Source: Diphasiastrum complanatum
Taxonomy: Eukaryota; Streptophyta; Lycopodiopsida; Lycopodiales; Lycopodiaceae
Length of the DNA: 64,000 nt
NCBI GenBank assembly: GCA_029204225.1
Contig: CM055107.1
Span: 25,569,391-25,633,390, forward strand
Reading direction: 5' to 3'
The notes beneath the pieces were generated by a model. The model saw nothing but the letters and a program-made list of their open reading frames with translations. It did not search any database and was not told the DNA's origin. The translations under genes were made by a program, and so were the position numbers. Every line of letters starts with the position of its first letter. Positions within the stretch are counted from its first letter, which is position 1. This document shows positions 22,760 to 34,989 of the stretch, one piece after another.

Positions 22760-24600
22760 GAATAAAATTCCATCACCATTCGCACAAAGTTGACATACAC
22801 CTCAGAGTATACTATGTGCGAGCTTTGGCAGAGAAAAACATAGGCAAATCAGTTTGTTACCATTGATATATGCCAATTGAGGTATAATATGATAAGCAAA
22901 TCCCAAACTTTTTAGGACAAGAGAGATTCCATAGATAATGAGTTTTAGCTATGAGGCACACTCGTCTCTGGATAAACTCCCTTTTCAAAGACAAAACTAT
23001 TAACGACTTTTTTAGATCCCTTCCTTCCCACTCCATGCAATCTTATCATTTGTGTCATTTGTGTCTTAGACTATCATGAAGAAGATTATTTGAGACTTTA
23101 TGATAACATTCTTGATTGATACTTGGTGAATTTTCACTTAACAGTTAACAAGAAGTACAAGCTCACTTTTTATATTTTCAATGGTAGTCCATGAGATTTT
23201 CTTTCTATATATGCCTTGGCCACAAATGTTTAGCCCGAATATGCTCTCACAACCAATAGATGATGCATGCAATGAAAAATAAATGTTATAGCTCATAGGC
23301 CTCATGTCACTGAGCCAAATTTCACTTCCAAGTTCACAATCAAGAAGTTGCATGAAGGTTTTCAAGTGCCACCCTTTGAGTCTATGAAGGTTTGACGATC
23401 AATGGACTCACAAGGGCCTACAATACAACTCTTCCTAACCAAGTCACTGGAAATGTTTAACCCAAGATTTGATCATGGGATAGGATTTCAACTTTGTAGA
23501 GATAGTTGGCTCAATAATCAGTTCTATACTTCTAAGACCAATAGTAATGAATCATTGTGAGCTTCTATCATCTCATCTTCACATGGGTGAAGAGACTTTT
23601 TTCCCTGAATATGCTAATATTCGCAACATAGAGAAGCAAAAAATCATTGGTTTTTAAAGCCTTTATGATGGCTGTGTGGATCATGTGATGGACATAATCC
23701 TGTTATACATGCTTATTCACGATCTTGAAATGTGAATGTCTAAGGATTTGCCACCTATTTGCACATAATATAGGATCTAGAGAAGTTTACAAGAACAATG
23801 TCAGAATTTGTTGTATGTATTTGTTTCTAAGGACAATGTCCCAAATGGACCTGCAACTAATTACAATCTGATTAACTATACTGGCCTTTGTTATGCAACA
23901 TACGTAGTAGTGTCTACATTGTAGATGTTAACCTATCCTAGGGATGTTCATAACACGAGAGTTGGACTTCAACTTTCTTTCTTTCCAAAATCTGCCCAGT
24001 GGCATTCAGATCTATAACTGCTGCTAATTCTAGTATACCCCAAATCAATCGACACATGTCCTTTTGATGCCCAACATAGTCAATAATACCTACAAAAGGT
24101 GTACACGTCAATCCCATATAGCTTCAGATATCATGATACCAGATGTGCATTTTAAAAGCATTTTGTGTATTTGATGCATAAGCAACAGTACACTATATGA
24201 GGTTGCACATCTTGGGTGCAGTTGAGCTCTGTGGCAGAATACAGCAGTTTAATTAGCCTCATTGCTTCTCGGAAGAACAAACAAGAAATGACAAAGAGAA
24301 ATTTGTAAGCAACTCCAAGGCTTTTGTAGGAGAAGATGGACTGTGATAAGCTACCAAACTAGCTGCCAATTCTCTCTGTTTTCGAGGGCATGAACATCAA
24401 AGCCATCAACCTAAACTGGTTGGCAGCTCAAAAACCTAGTCTGCTACTCTGAAAATAAGATACTAGTAATTCCAACCTTTAAAACATTCATGCATCAGAT
24501 GCCGAGACTGGATAAAACACTTGGAATCTAGATTAAAACAAGGTATCTCAAGCATCATTGAATAATAATGTAGCCTTTCACAGAGATGCAGAAGCAAACT
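22760..24600. other. No gene recognised
   Basis: AT-rich sequence without a supported gene, RNA or repeat boundary. Confidence 0.3.
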
Positions 24601-24627
24601 AAATTCTCTTCTAGAAGCAGGGGGCTT

Positions 24628-24852
24628 CTAGTTGACGGGATCAGAACCATAGGTGGCATAAGCATCTGCCATGGCAAGGGCATTGCTAATGAGCGGTACG
24701 ACTGATTGTACTTGTATCATAGCCTGATTAATAGAGTCCGTCGTATTGACGTAAGTCGAGGATGAATTGCAATCATTTTGATAAGTGAGAGCAGCACTTA
24801 GCCATGCTTGAATCATTCACATTAGTTGTTACATCTGCGTTCATGTACTCCT
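24628..24852 (-). pseudogene. Plant invertase/pectin methylesterase inhibitor-like C-terminal fragment
   Basis: The minus strand encodes QAWLSAALTYQNDC near the start and VVPLISNALAMADAYATYG near the end. This matches the third and fourth helices of PMEI-type inhibitors (WLSAALT..DTC and SNALAM), including the cysteine of the second disulfide. The family is secreted and inhibits cell-wall pectin methylesterase or acid invertase. The only in-frame ATG (24816) directly follows a TGA. Upstream, EYMNADVTTNVND after a TTTGTTGCAG acceptor-like site (about 24852) fits the family but is one base out of frame. It is either a decayed gene or a last exon with a sequence change; the four-helix N-terminal half and signal peptide were not found. 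Confidence 0.55.
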
Positions 24853-24859
24853 GCAACAA

Positions 24860-26150
24860 ATTCAACGAATAGCTTAGTAGACGTTCCAAAAACACAATCT
24901 TCCAACTCCTCAGTAAGAACATGATATCCATTAAGCAACAACAACAAAATGATAACCAGTTAATGCGAACTATAATCGAGAAGTCTATGATGAAAGAAGA
25001 ATTAGATAAGACACGCCTTTAAAGCTCGCAACTACGATCAAACATTGATATAATAACGTTGAAAAGTACAACAATAGTCGCGAACAAAGTGCACATTGCC
25101 GTCCACTAATTTTCTTAATGAGTAAAAGCAACAAGTCTCTAAAAAACTTCCTTCTGTCTCGAATGACAAATGACAGCCGAAATAATCTAACACAACCAAA
25201 AATACAAACGCAACAAAGGAAATCCTAATAAACAAGCAAAACCGTTACAAACCCATGACATCACAGATCTGCATCCAAAAGAAGAACTAAATTGCAAAAT
25301 CACATTCCGCGATAAGCCAACACTTGAAAATATATTCCATCTTCTCGTCAAATTCACGGAGGATTATACAACTCCATATCCTCATCAAATCTACAAAAGA
25401 TTAAACAAGAAAAGCTCAAAAGTGGCAGCAGTGAATTAGATCTTCAGGCTGGCATTGATCAGGACCAAATTTTGAAGTACAATATAATGTTTACGTTGTG
25501 ATCCAATCAAAAATTTGGATCAAAACAAGAAATATTTTATGCAACTATTGAGCATGAGGCAAAATCCGTGGATCAACGATCAAAAATTAAAGGCCAAATA
25601 GCAAAATACATAACAAAATCTGCGATTGAAGTAATCTATACCGGATCTTGAAGGCCCTACATGAGCTAGAAACGAAGACCACAACTTAAAACAAACATTC
25701 CAAAAAGCTGAAACACTATATTCACAAAGAGTTAGACTATATTAGATGATAATTTGTGGCCATTATTGATAATTTGTGGGAATTAAAGGTTAGTGTTGAA
25801 GAGATCGACGTCAGAAACTTGAATTTTGCAGGCACAACATTTTATTGATAAGGTTCTCCATGTAACTGAGGAGCACAATGAGAGCTTCTACCTTCCTCCA
25901 TACCTCTCCGGTAGGAACCTATGAATTGATCATTGCTGTTTTGGGAAGAGAGAGAGCGCGTCATCACACCGCAAGTCCATGCAAGGATGTGAATGCATGC
26001 AAGAAAGCAGGAGAGCATTATGTGCCCCTTCCTTAGGAGGGCCAACAAGTGATGTGTAATATGCCCATTCAAACCCTAATTTTATGACCGGGCAAATCAG
26101 CGTTCTCCAAACGCGTTCTTTGTGTGTTTTTCTTCTGAAAATGATAAAGA
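24860..26150. other. No gene recognised
   Basis: No supported gene. It could hold earlier exons of the PMEI-like gene, but I see no signal peptide or first helix pair. Confidence 0.25.
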
Positions 26151-26158
26151 AACGCGTT

Positions 26159-26330
26159 TTCTCTCTCTCTCGCTCTCTCTCGCTCGCTCGCAAGCTCTCT
26201 CATAACCAACAAACGAGAACTGGCTTACGTTCTTCTCTCTTTCTGGTCTTTGATTTGCAGTACTGGTAGAAATTTGGCATGAAAATACATGATCTATGCC
26301 TTGCCTTGCCTTGCCTTGCTTTGCGTTGCT
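26159..26330 (+). repeat. CT-rich and CCTTG repeats upstream of ELC
   Basis: A TCTCTCTCTCGCTCTC-type tract (26159-26205) and a short CCTTG array (about 26298-26325) lie 360-530 bp before the ELC start codon. Pyrimidine tracts like this are common in plant 5' UTRs and core promoters; a role here is inferred. A TTTGATTTGCAG acceptor-like site at about 26250 might end a leader intron. Confidence 0.5.
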
Positions 26331-26684
26331 TTGGCACATAACATCATCGCTTCACTATTTCAGGGCTTGAGGATTTCAGCCCAGACAGAATGTACCGACC
26401 TCCTACTCAGCCAGTCAGTATGTAATACGAATTGGAACTGGAATTGCTGCTGGGGATTACCTAATCTAGCACTTGTGTTTAGCATCGTTGCTTTTCTCAA
26501 CTGTGGCTTGGTTGGAATTTTGCAACTGAAACAGAATTCCATATATATATATAATAGTTTATGTATACCCTTGTGTTCATAGTACCATAGCCTAGCATTG
26601 TGAATGAGTGTTTTTTCCTGCTTTAATTTGCTGCTAGGTCACGTTTTACGGGTTTTGAGGGGAAACAAAGACTAAAGGGGAGCG

Positions 26685-27929
26685 ATGCCATCAGTGTCGC
26701 CATCTCCAACATCTAACGCATCCATGCAGTTCCTGAATTCCGTGCTCTCGCAGGGAGGCCCTAATGCTCTGCCCTACGAGGAAGATGTGAAGTGGTTAAT
26801 CCGACAACATTTGCTGACAGTAATTCAAGAATTCCCAGGCCTGCAGGTGAAGACTGCCATCTTCACGCACAACGATGGTCGCACTCTCAATTTATTGCAA
26901 GCAGACGGCACAATCCCTATGTACTACCAGGACGTGAAATACAACATACCCGTCACCACGTGGCTGCTTGAATCCTATCCCCGGAGCTCCCCTCTTGTCT
27001 ATGTATCTCCCACTAGGGATATGATCATCAAGCCACGCCATCCTTATGTGGATGCCTCAGGTATGGTGTCTGCGCCCTATCTCCAGCAGTGGCTGTATCC
27101 TCTGTCTAATCTGGTGGAACTGGTTCAGAACCTGAGCTTGCTGTTTGGGCAGGATCCTCCTTTGTATTCTAGGCCAGCATCTGTTCCTACCTGGCCACCT
27201 CCTCCTCCTCAGCCTTTCCAGGGGGTCAACCCTATAATTTCTGGCGGCATGGGGACAGCCAATCCTCCACCTTCTGCAGCTTCATATCAACAAAGACCTT
27301 CACATTTACCAAACCCTAGACCTTATCATGTATCAACTCAGCAGCAAAGCTTCTCTTTGCATCCTCGGCCTAGCAGAGCAGATGACCCTTCTGAGGTTTT
27401 TAAGATAAATGCTATCAATTCACTGACGGACCGCCTGCAATCTGATGTTTTGGAGCTGAGAAAATCTTTTGAGGGGGAAATGGATGAGCTTTTTAACACG
27501 CAGGCATTGATGAACCAGAGAGCAGAGATGTTGGATAAGGGTATTTGCGAGTTACAGCAGGAGAAGGAGGGTTTGGAGGAGCAGTTGCAACTCATGCTTG
27601 CAAACACCGATGTTTTAGAGACATGGCTGAGGAATAATGATAAGGGTGTAAGAGATTTTCCAATCGATGATGTTTTTCAGCCCTGTGATACTCTTTCTAA
27701 GCAAATGCTTGAGTGTACTGCAGCAGATCTAGCAATTGAGGATGTTTTGTACTCTATGGACAAGGCAGTGCAAGAGGGAGTTATCTCTGTGGAGATTTAT
27801 CTGAAACATGTGCGCATGCTTTCTCGTGAACAATTTTTTCTGAGAGCAACTGTTACAAAAGTAAGGGGTGCACAGCTGCAAGCTCAAGTTGCGGGCATGG
27901 CTGCAAGAGCTATGCCATTCTCTTCATAG
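26685..27929 (+). CDS. ELC: ELC/VPS23-type TSG101 homologue, ESCRT-I subunit
   Basis: A 414-codon uninterrupted gene, close to the roughly 400 residues usual for plant ELC. Domain order: UEV domain (about 28-155, with VIQEFPGLQVKTAIFTHNDG and VYVSPTRDMIIKPRHPYVD), which has the ubiquitin-conjugating fold without the catalytic cysteine and binds ubiquitinated cargo; a proline-rich linker (156-235, PTWPPPPPQPF); a coiled coil (about 237-320, rich in E, L and Q); and a C-terminal steadiness box (about 335-410, ADLAIEDVLYSMDKAVQEGV) that joins VPS28 and VPS37. It acts at endosomes in sorting ubiquitinated membrane proteins into multivesicular bodies. The ATG is the first in frame after a purine-rich leader and gives the expected N-terminus. 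Lack of introns is normal for plant ELC. No breaks are seen, and base composition is markedly more balanced than in the neighbouring repeats. Confidence 0.93.
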   Translation: MPSVSPSPTSNASMQFLNSVLSQGGPNALPYEEDVKWLIRQHLLTVIQEFPGLQVKTAIFTHNDGRTLNLLQADGTIPMYYQDVKYNIPVTTWLLESYPRSSPLVYVSPTRDMIIKPRHPYVDASGMVSAPYLQQWLYPLSNLVELVQNLSLLFGQDPPLYSRPASVPTWPPPPPQPFQGVNPIISGGMGTANPPPSAASYQQRPSHLPNPRPYHVSTQQQSFSLHPRPSRADDPSEVFKINAINSLTDRLQSDVLELRKSFEGEMDELFNTQALMNQRAEMLDKGICELQQEKEGLEEQLQLMLANTDVLETWLRNNDKGVRDFPIDDVFQPCDTLSKQMLECTAADLAIEDVLYSMDKAVQEGVISVEIYLKHVRMLSREQFFLRATVTKVRGAQLQAQVAGMAARAMPFSS

Positions 27930-30150
27930 ATGCCGAACATACAGTGGTCGTCAAAGGATGGTTAAAGAGGAGGGGACTTGTAGCAGGAGAAGTCCTTTGC
28001 TTCCCATTTGGTATAAATCATGCAAGAACAAAAAAGATGCAGTTACTAGCAAGATGGGCATTTTGGAGTGTTAGTTGTACTACCTCAAGAATGATGTAAG
28101 ACACAGCTTGTGTAGTTGATATTCCAAATTATAAGATGCAAGAAATGCTTAATATTAAGTCATTAACATACTGGAAGATCTCGATTGCCTTGGCACCGTG
28201 CCTTTGGTACTAGTACTATGAACTAGTTTGATATGCCTCTCCTCTAGATTGCAATTTGTTCATTATAGTATTGAATTACTTCCTTTGTGGAAAGCCAAGG
28301 GCATTTGAACCTCTGTTTGGTACCAATCCTGGAAAGTAAGGGGTTCTGGTTGCTCTTTGTAACATACGATGTTCTCGAGAGCCTAAAAATGTAATTATGA
28401 TATCTAACTACTGGTTACCAACTTTGAACTTATACTTGCATTCTTTTTTTACATTGATGTGTACTGTCACATATATAGGGTTAAATCTTTGAATGATGAT
28501 GAATAGTGCAGCATTATGTCTAGAACGTTAGTAAAATTTCATATCCTTCTATTAGAATTTATGACGTATTGTTTCTCTTACCTCAATGAAGTACTCCATT
28601 CTGATGCCCTATGAAGGTTTAAAAAACTTTGATTGAAGGGGTATGAGTGATGGGTGGGCTGTCTTCATTGACAATTGGCCTCTCTCATCATTGCCTCCCC
28701 CACTCTGGTTAGGACTGTCATTTGTGAGATTCTTGACGATACATTTGACACCCATGCCAATCTTGTCCTTAAACTTACGAATTTCAGTATACCAATTTTC
28801 TTCCAGCACCTAGCTCCAAAGAGCCTGTCGTGTTTTACTTTCATGTGTACCATATTTTATGTGATTAATAATTTTTAGTTGCCCCTCTGGGGTGGTTCCA
28901 AACTCATATTCCATGATGAAATCGGCAAGGTTCACACCTCCAGATTAAAATATTTTGATGCTAAAGAAATAGTAGGTGAGAGAATAGAATAATAGAATTT
29001 AACATCTGTTGAGATTGGTCTATGGTATCAACTAGCAAAATACATTATTGAGTAGTAGTTCAATATTTTTGGCAAATGTAACAATGAAACGAGAAAAGGT
29101 TTATAAGAACATGCTGTTTTTGATGTGCTTTGATGAAAAAGCTCAAGTGTCTACATTTTTGCTTGCAAAAAATGATGCAAGGTCAGCGCAGATGCGGAGA
29201 AGAAAATTCTTGAATTCATGGAAGGGCTGTCGCACTCCATCATGTAATGCAATTTGCAATTTCCATCTACCAGTCCATTGTTGCTACGTAGTTGTCCCAC
29301 ACATGGGGAGTTGGTGTATTGTGCTTGAGCTGGGCTCTTTCACCCAGGTTCATTTCTCTATGATCACTCGGGTTGATGATACCAAAAAGCATTGTAGCTA
29401 ATTTGTTCTTCCCATTTTTGGCTAATACCATCTTCAAGTTGGAACGACCTATTGAAAGCTTTTGCTTAATAAACACATATGCCGTGACATTGTTTAATGT
29501 AGACTTCTTGGGCTGATCCAATCTCGATAATATTGCATTCTCTGTTTCAATTGATCACTCCACATATCATCATAGAATTACTTCTTCACAAAGGACATCA
29601 ACTTTTGGAGTTCTTGGGCCATTCATGAAGCTGAATTGTCCATTGAGAACACCATTTTTCCACCACTTGTGGGCAACTCATAATTGCTATTTTAGGAAGT
29701 ATGTTCTCTTCCACATTATGCACATTTTTAAATACGTGATTACTCTAATCATATTTGATGCCTCCAAGGGCAGGGGCATTGGTTTTAGCCAAGATGATTG
29801 GAGGCAAGACAATATGATTTACTGCCAATCAGATGGCCGAGAATCATTTGTGAGTTTTTTCAATCTCCACCCACTTTGAGTCGGGGTTACTTTTCAAATA
29901 ATACCCTCAATTCTCAACTTATGATTAGTAAACACTCAAGAGCTAGGCATAAGACAAACCTCCCTACTAGCTGTGCATGGACCTGCCATGCGCACACTCT
30001 TGTGCGATGGGATTACTGATGAACAACCAATCCATTGTTAGACTCCTAGCTATGACATCTCATGTTACCAAAGCCCTCTCTAGATGAGACATAAGTCTAA
30101 ATGTCCAATAGATAGCAGAACTCTTACTAGGGCAATAATGAATACCACTA
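27930..30150. other. ELC 3' flank and anonymous sequence
   Basis: The first few hundred bases probably hold the ELC 3' UTR. Beyond that only short frames occur. One at 29267-29521 on the minus strand is lysine-rich and unassigned. No gene supported. Confidence 0.3.
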
Positions 30151-30153
30151 GGG

Positions 30154-30727
30154 CTGTTGTAAAGTTGACTCGGGTGCACCCAACGTGCTCTGTAAGACTC
30201 TAAGGGGTGACACTCTCTAAGGTCCCACAGCAAGTTAGAACGTCAAGGACCGAGCCTCCGACCTGCGGTGAGCTAGTCAAGTAGTCACAAGTCATGAGCT
30301 AGCTCTGGAGCTCGAGTCATGGCTTAGTCAGGAAGCAAGTTGATTCTGACGCCGGGACGGCTCTCGGGACCCATGTCCGGAAGCCAGACTGATTCTGCCA
30401 GGCTTGCCAGGCTTAATCAGCAAAATAAAAACTAAGTCCTAAAAAGCGTGCTTTACCAGAAAGCACTATATTTCAGGACAGAGGGGGTGCGCCGAATCAC
30501 AGCAGAACTATAGGGGGAGTCCGGCAGACAGAAACTTGGGCAGCTCAACCAGCGCCAGGAATCTAGTCGCCAGGTCTCAGCTCCCTCTACTAGCACGAGC
30601 CAGGCACAATGCCTAGCACGTGTTGGTGGCCCCAAAACCGGTCAGTCTATGTATGAATGTAACCTCTTCCAGATCTAATAAAGTTGATCCTTGGGGATGA
30701 TTACCATTTCGGTTTCGCCTTCGGGAT
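30154..30727 (+). repeat. Possible Gypsy-type LTR, GC-rich
   Basis: A segment from TGTTGTAAAGTTGACTCGGG (30154) to about 30727 is strikingly richer in G and C than its surroundings. It has an AATAAAG signal near 30677 and is followed by TTTGGCGACCACTATG (30731-30746), which resembles the TGGCG-type primer sites of some Gypsy lineages. No second LTR was found, so both ends are tentative. Confidence 0.4.
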
Positions 30728-30730
30728 AGT

Positions 30731-31020
30731 CAGTTTGGCGACCACTATGCCTTGGGTTTCATGTGTGGCTTGTCTTTGCCTTTGGTTACCTTTTGGAGAC
30801 GGATTCTGAGTTGGCTTTCGGGTTGGTTGGGATTCCAGTTTTCTTAAGTCTGAATGGTTAAGCTTGTTACGTTTCTGAGTTGGCTTTTACGTAAGTGCAT
30901 GATGGATGAATGTCGGACTTAAGTGCGTGTTGGGGAAACCGCTCAAGTCCCAGTGCCCTTTGAGGCGCCGGCGCAGTTATGTTACAGAGATTTCAAATAT
31001 ATGCATTATGATTGGGCCAC
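30731..31020 (+). other. GC-rich leader-like sequence after the putative LTR
   Basis: Continues the balanced composition of the preceding block up to GAGGCGCCGGCGC (30962-30974), then drops sharply into AT-rich DNA. No open frame of note. Confidence 0.3.
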
Positions 31021-31187
31021 ATGTTAGACGAAATTAAGAACAAAAATAAAAAGCATCTTTACAAAGGGTCGTTCTAGAGTTTAGAACTCCTCTAATGCCA
31101 CGATCTGTAACACAATAGCTAAAAAAACCATACTTTTGAGTTTATCAAAACACTAGTTCTTGTTTTTCGAATCATTCAATAGACAAA

Positions 31188-31451
31188 TTAGGTTGACCTC
31201 TCTTCTTTTCTTATTAGCTTTTCTCTTTTGAGAATCCACAAGACAATAGTCTCGATATGATTTACATGCTCTTTAAGAGTTCTATTGTAGATGAAAATAT
31301 CATCTAAAAATACAACTACGAATTCACCCAGGTATGGACGAGATATAACGTTCATCATATGTTGAAATGTCTCAAGTGCATTCATTAACCCAAAAGGAGG
31401 CATTGAAAACTGATAATGACCGAAACTCATCCAAAAACTAGTCTTTTGCAC
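31188..31451 (-). pseudogene. Ty3/Gypsy reverse transcriptase fragment
   Basis: An 87-codon minus-strand frame carries FGHYQFSMPPFGLMNALETF, then GEFVVVFLDDIFIYNRTLKE and HVNHIETIV. FLDDI is the catalytic Y/F-x-D-D box of Gypsy reverse transcriptase, with both aspartates kept. The frame ends quickly on either side. Its strand is opposite to the integrase remnant that follows at 31600. Confidence 0.85.
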
Positions 31452-31599
31452 ATCACTCAGATGAATTATAATTTGATGATATGCGGTCCTTGGTTCGCTT
31501 CGCAGAAATTTTTATTGGCCAAAGATTAAATTTATTGCAAAATCTATGTTGTTTATTGTAAGCAGTGCCACCTAGTTAAATTTGAATGTCAAAGAACTA

Positions 31600-32240
31600 G
31601 TGGACTGTTACATCCATTAGAAATTCCCAATAAGAGACAAGATTCATGTGAATTTTCTAATTGATCTTCCAAGAACACAAAATGGTAATGATGCAATTTA
31701 CATTCATTTATGTGAAGATACTTGCAAAGGCATCTGAATTGGCTCAAATACTTGTAGAGAAATTATTTTGACTCTATGGACTACCCAAGAACGTGATGAG
31801 TAATCAAGATGGACAATTCACTAGACACTTTTGGTGGGTTCTATTTTAAAATTGGAAACCCCACTTAGAATAAGTTCTTCTAATCATCCAAAATTCGATG
31901 GACAGCCTGAAAGAATGACTCAAATAGATAATGATCTAATCACTTATTTTCCACAAAACTTTCATGGAGGATATGCTTCATGCATGTGTGTCTAATAAGC
32001 AATTTGAGTGAGAGAAGTAACTACCCTTATTGCATTTGCTTTTAACAATAATAAGCATTTCACCATAGGTGTCAGTCCTTTTATAGTTATGAATGCATTT
32101 TAGCCTAGATCTCCTTTTACGGCTAAAACTTACGGAATTAAACTTTAAAAAGTAGCCAATTACAAGCTATTTACAAGGTACAATGGACTTACAAGATAGT
32201 GAAGAAAGTTGGACCTTAAATCTTCTTGAAGAAATTGAAG
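31600..32240 (+). pseudogene. Ty3/Gypsy integrase fragment, decayed
   Basis: Across frames the plus strand reads HPLEIPN near 31610, a D-containing IDLPRTQNG-like block, FxLYGLPKNVMSNQDGQFT (31770-31820), then TPLRISSSNHPKFDGQPERM (31860-31920) and a FxHAC..NKQFE region (about 31980). This is the D,D-35-E integrase core with the HP..DGQ.E motif. Stops disrupt every block. Confidence 0.65.
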
Positions 32241-32249
32241 GATTTTCCT

Positions 32250-33990
32250 ATAGCAATCAGCATTGTAGAAAAACAATGACAATTCATACAATCAATTGTA
32301 CAAACTGATATCTTTATTCCATAAAAGATCTTCCAAATTTAAAAATAAAAAAAATACACAAATAATTCTTTTCTATATTATATGTATGTCTGTTTTTCTT
32401 TGTATATGTATCTCTATCGATTTAAAACTATGTATATCTATCATAACCAAACTATCTATTCAACTTGGGTATTTACAAATTCTCCCTCTTTATTTTGAAC
32501 ATGTACATCATCTGGCTTAGATGGCCCTGGAGTGGACACAATATATGCTATTGACCTCGCCATGATGCTCAAAATCAACTCTTGCTGGAATATTGTACAC
32601 CTCAGAGCTAGTGTAATCTCCAAGCAAAAACTGTAAGAAAATCAATCATCAATAGTCAGTAGAAGTTATTAGAAATGATAATGAGTACAAGTTTATATAC
32701 TTACTATTCATGATAAGAAACCATCACATATTTTTGCTAAAATTCACAAGCTAGTTTGGACCAATTTTGGTCATATGTATTGTAATTGGCAAGATGGCCA
32801 TATAAATGGATGCCACACTTGCCAAATAGCATAGGATGCTTTTCCAAAGCTTTATTCTAATCCTACTTTGTAATGACACCTTCGAAATGAGGCCAAAAAG
32901 TACTTAGATAGGGTAGAGAGAAAATAGGACCCAAATATAGCATGTTTTTTTTATTGTTTTTGCATCTCGAGATCTAGACCCCTAATTAGGGTGGATCCAA
33001 TGATCAATTAGGTTGGATGTTAGGGTTAGGTTATGATAAGTTTAGAGAAGCCTTAAAATGCTCAGATCCGAGCTACTAATGTATAAATATGTGATGGTTT
33101 CTCCATCAAATATATAAAAATTTGGTTTTTCATCTACCAATGTTGTTGGTGATACATATGCTTGATATTTGCTATTTGTGTTGAGTGCTTTGCAATCGTG
33201 GGATTGATAAGCAAGTTAAGGTACTATACTCTGCCTGTGGCACTCCATACTTTCACACGTGTGAAAGATATTGCAAGAATTTGAGCCTTAAAGTGGAGTT
33301 CACACCAAGGTGAAGCTAGGAAACACTAGATTGGTTGGTGTTTTTGTTAGATTTCAATGCTCAAAACCAAATCCATTCGATAATGAGGATCCTGAAAGCT
33401 GTATATACTTATATCAACAAAAAAAAAAAAAAAGAAGGGTCAAATTTTTTGAGATCGAAATTCAGAATCCAATTTTTTTTTTTTTGACTCAAATCGAGTC
33501 GTTATTTTTCGATACCGGATCAACTCGAAAAATCTGTAATTTTTTGAGTTAGTGTATATTGTCCGAGCCATTGTATATTTTCGATATAGTGTAAATTTCG
33601 ATATTGTCGTTTAGAAATCCGACCCACGACGTCGCATTAACAATCTGCCTACTTTGGACATTTAAAGGCGATTGTAATAAATGTAGCAGATAGCATTTAA
33701 TGCTAATAAGATATTTAGCAAGTAGAAGATATTTGTAAAATATCAATAGATTAAAAAAAAAACTAAGAAGTAACTGATCTAAGACTCTCAATTCTTATCA
33801 GTATTTTTGTTGCCAGTGTTATTACAATCAACGACCAAGCTGAAGTTATTACTTCAAGCCATTGTACCCAATTTTCAATGAATCAGATTGCAATTTTGTC
33901 TATACTACTGTATTGTTCTATTGCGCATTGTTATTATTTGCTGCTAACTGACGTGCTTCCGATCTGCAAGCATCCGTTGCTTAACTTCCG
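32250..33990. other. AT-rich interval with a CACACGTGTG palindrome
   Basis: No coding sequence. An 18-bp perfect palindrome CTTTCACACGTGTGAAAG lies at 33250-33267. CACACGTGTG recurs at about 42605 and 53680, so the interval may include parts of one LTR family. Poly-A/poly-T runs near 33420 and 33475. Confidence 0.35.
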
Positions 33991-34089
33991 CTGCTATTCC
34001 ACCAATTTTTGATCTAATATCAGAGTTTTGTTTCTATCAGTGCTCTACTGATTTGATATTAGTCGATCCTTCCACATTACCCACATTTT

Positions 34090-34720
34090 GCGACATGGTA
34101 TCAAAGCTCATTTTTGATAACCTACCAGTTCATCAATTTCTAATATGGTATCAGAGCGGGCAGTTCAGTTATCTGTATTTCTATTGCGAATTATCAGTCT
34201 TGTTACTATCAAGACATCGTTCTAGCAAGCACACAACCAACAGTAATCCAACATCGTTGTTTCTACCAATGATGTCGCTCAACAAACTAGAATGGATCCA
34301 TCTTCTAGTTCATCTCTGATTGACAAACTCAATGGTGATAACTACCATTTTTGATAATTCAAGATGAAGGTCATACTACTAGCCAAAGAACTGTGGGACA
34401 TCGTTGATGGCGCACAACTCAAACCAGAAGGTGATGTAGCCATCATGACTAAATGGAGACTGATGATCCATGTATCAGAAACAACTCCAAGATCGGAAAT
34501 CAGAAAATCAATACTGACTTGGAAAATGAGTCAGAACCTCAACGAATCAAAACACATTAGAGGATCGAAGTTCAGCAAAGAAGATCGAGCCAGTCCAGAC
34601 AACCTCCATCCCAATTTATGAATGATCCAGTCTGCTACTTTGTGAAAAAACCAAACACTGTTTTAGAGGCAATATCGAATCTTGATGCTGACCAGTGGAA
34701 AGAGCACTCTTTGTAGCCCT
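34090..34720 (+). mobile_element. Copia fragment D, internally deleted
   Basis: Two primer-site-like sequences (TGGTATCAAAGC at about 34097 and TGGTATCAGAGC at about 34146) precede gag. Gag begins DPSSSSSLIDKLNGDNYHF (about 34293) and LLAKELWDIVDGAQLKPEGD (34376-34435), then joins a pre-reverse-transcriptase segment with RQPPSQFMNDPVCYFVKKPN and LDADQWKE (34595-34710). Protease and integrase are absent, and the element stops just before RT. An in-frame stop follows NYHF. Confidence 0.7.
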
Positions 34721-34788
34721 CACCCACTTTCCCACACTTTTCACCTCTATTTTATACTTCATTCAAATTTGTTCTTGTAGCAGAAACG

Positions 34789-34983
34789 ATGGGGTTGGCG
34801 ATCGTGCTTTATCCATTGCCGCTTATTATTCTGATTGCAATCTGCCTTCTTTGCTACCTTCGGGGCAAGCAGATCGGGAGGAGAGAAGCCGCGGATGGAT
34901 CTCCACCACCCCCAATCTATCCCGTCCCCCCACCGGGAGCGCAACCTTCATTTCCTCCTCACTATGACAAGCAGCGTCAGTGA
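34789..34983 (+). CDS. Possible small proline-rich single-pass membrane protein
   Basis: A 64-codon frame with a hydrophobic segment (about residues 5-23, VLYPLPLIILIAICLLCYL), a basic stop-transfer stretch (GKQIGRRE), and a proline-rich cytoplasmic-type tail (GSPPPPIYPVPPPGAQPSF). The composition is much more gene-like than the flanks. The ATG follows a pyrimidine-rich leader with CTTGTAG/CAGAAACG just before it. I do not know the family; short plant membrane proteins of this layout exist. It sits immediately after the truncated Copia D, so its promoter may be disrupted or supplied by the repeat. It could also be a first exon, or chance. Confidence 0.45.
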   Translation: MGLAIVLYPLPLIILIAICLLCYLRGKQIGRREAADGSPPPPIYPVPPPGAQPSFPPHYDKQRQ

Positions 34984-34989
34984 ATTAAG

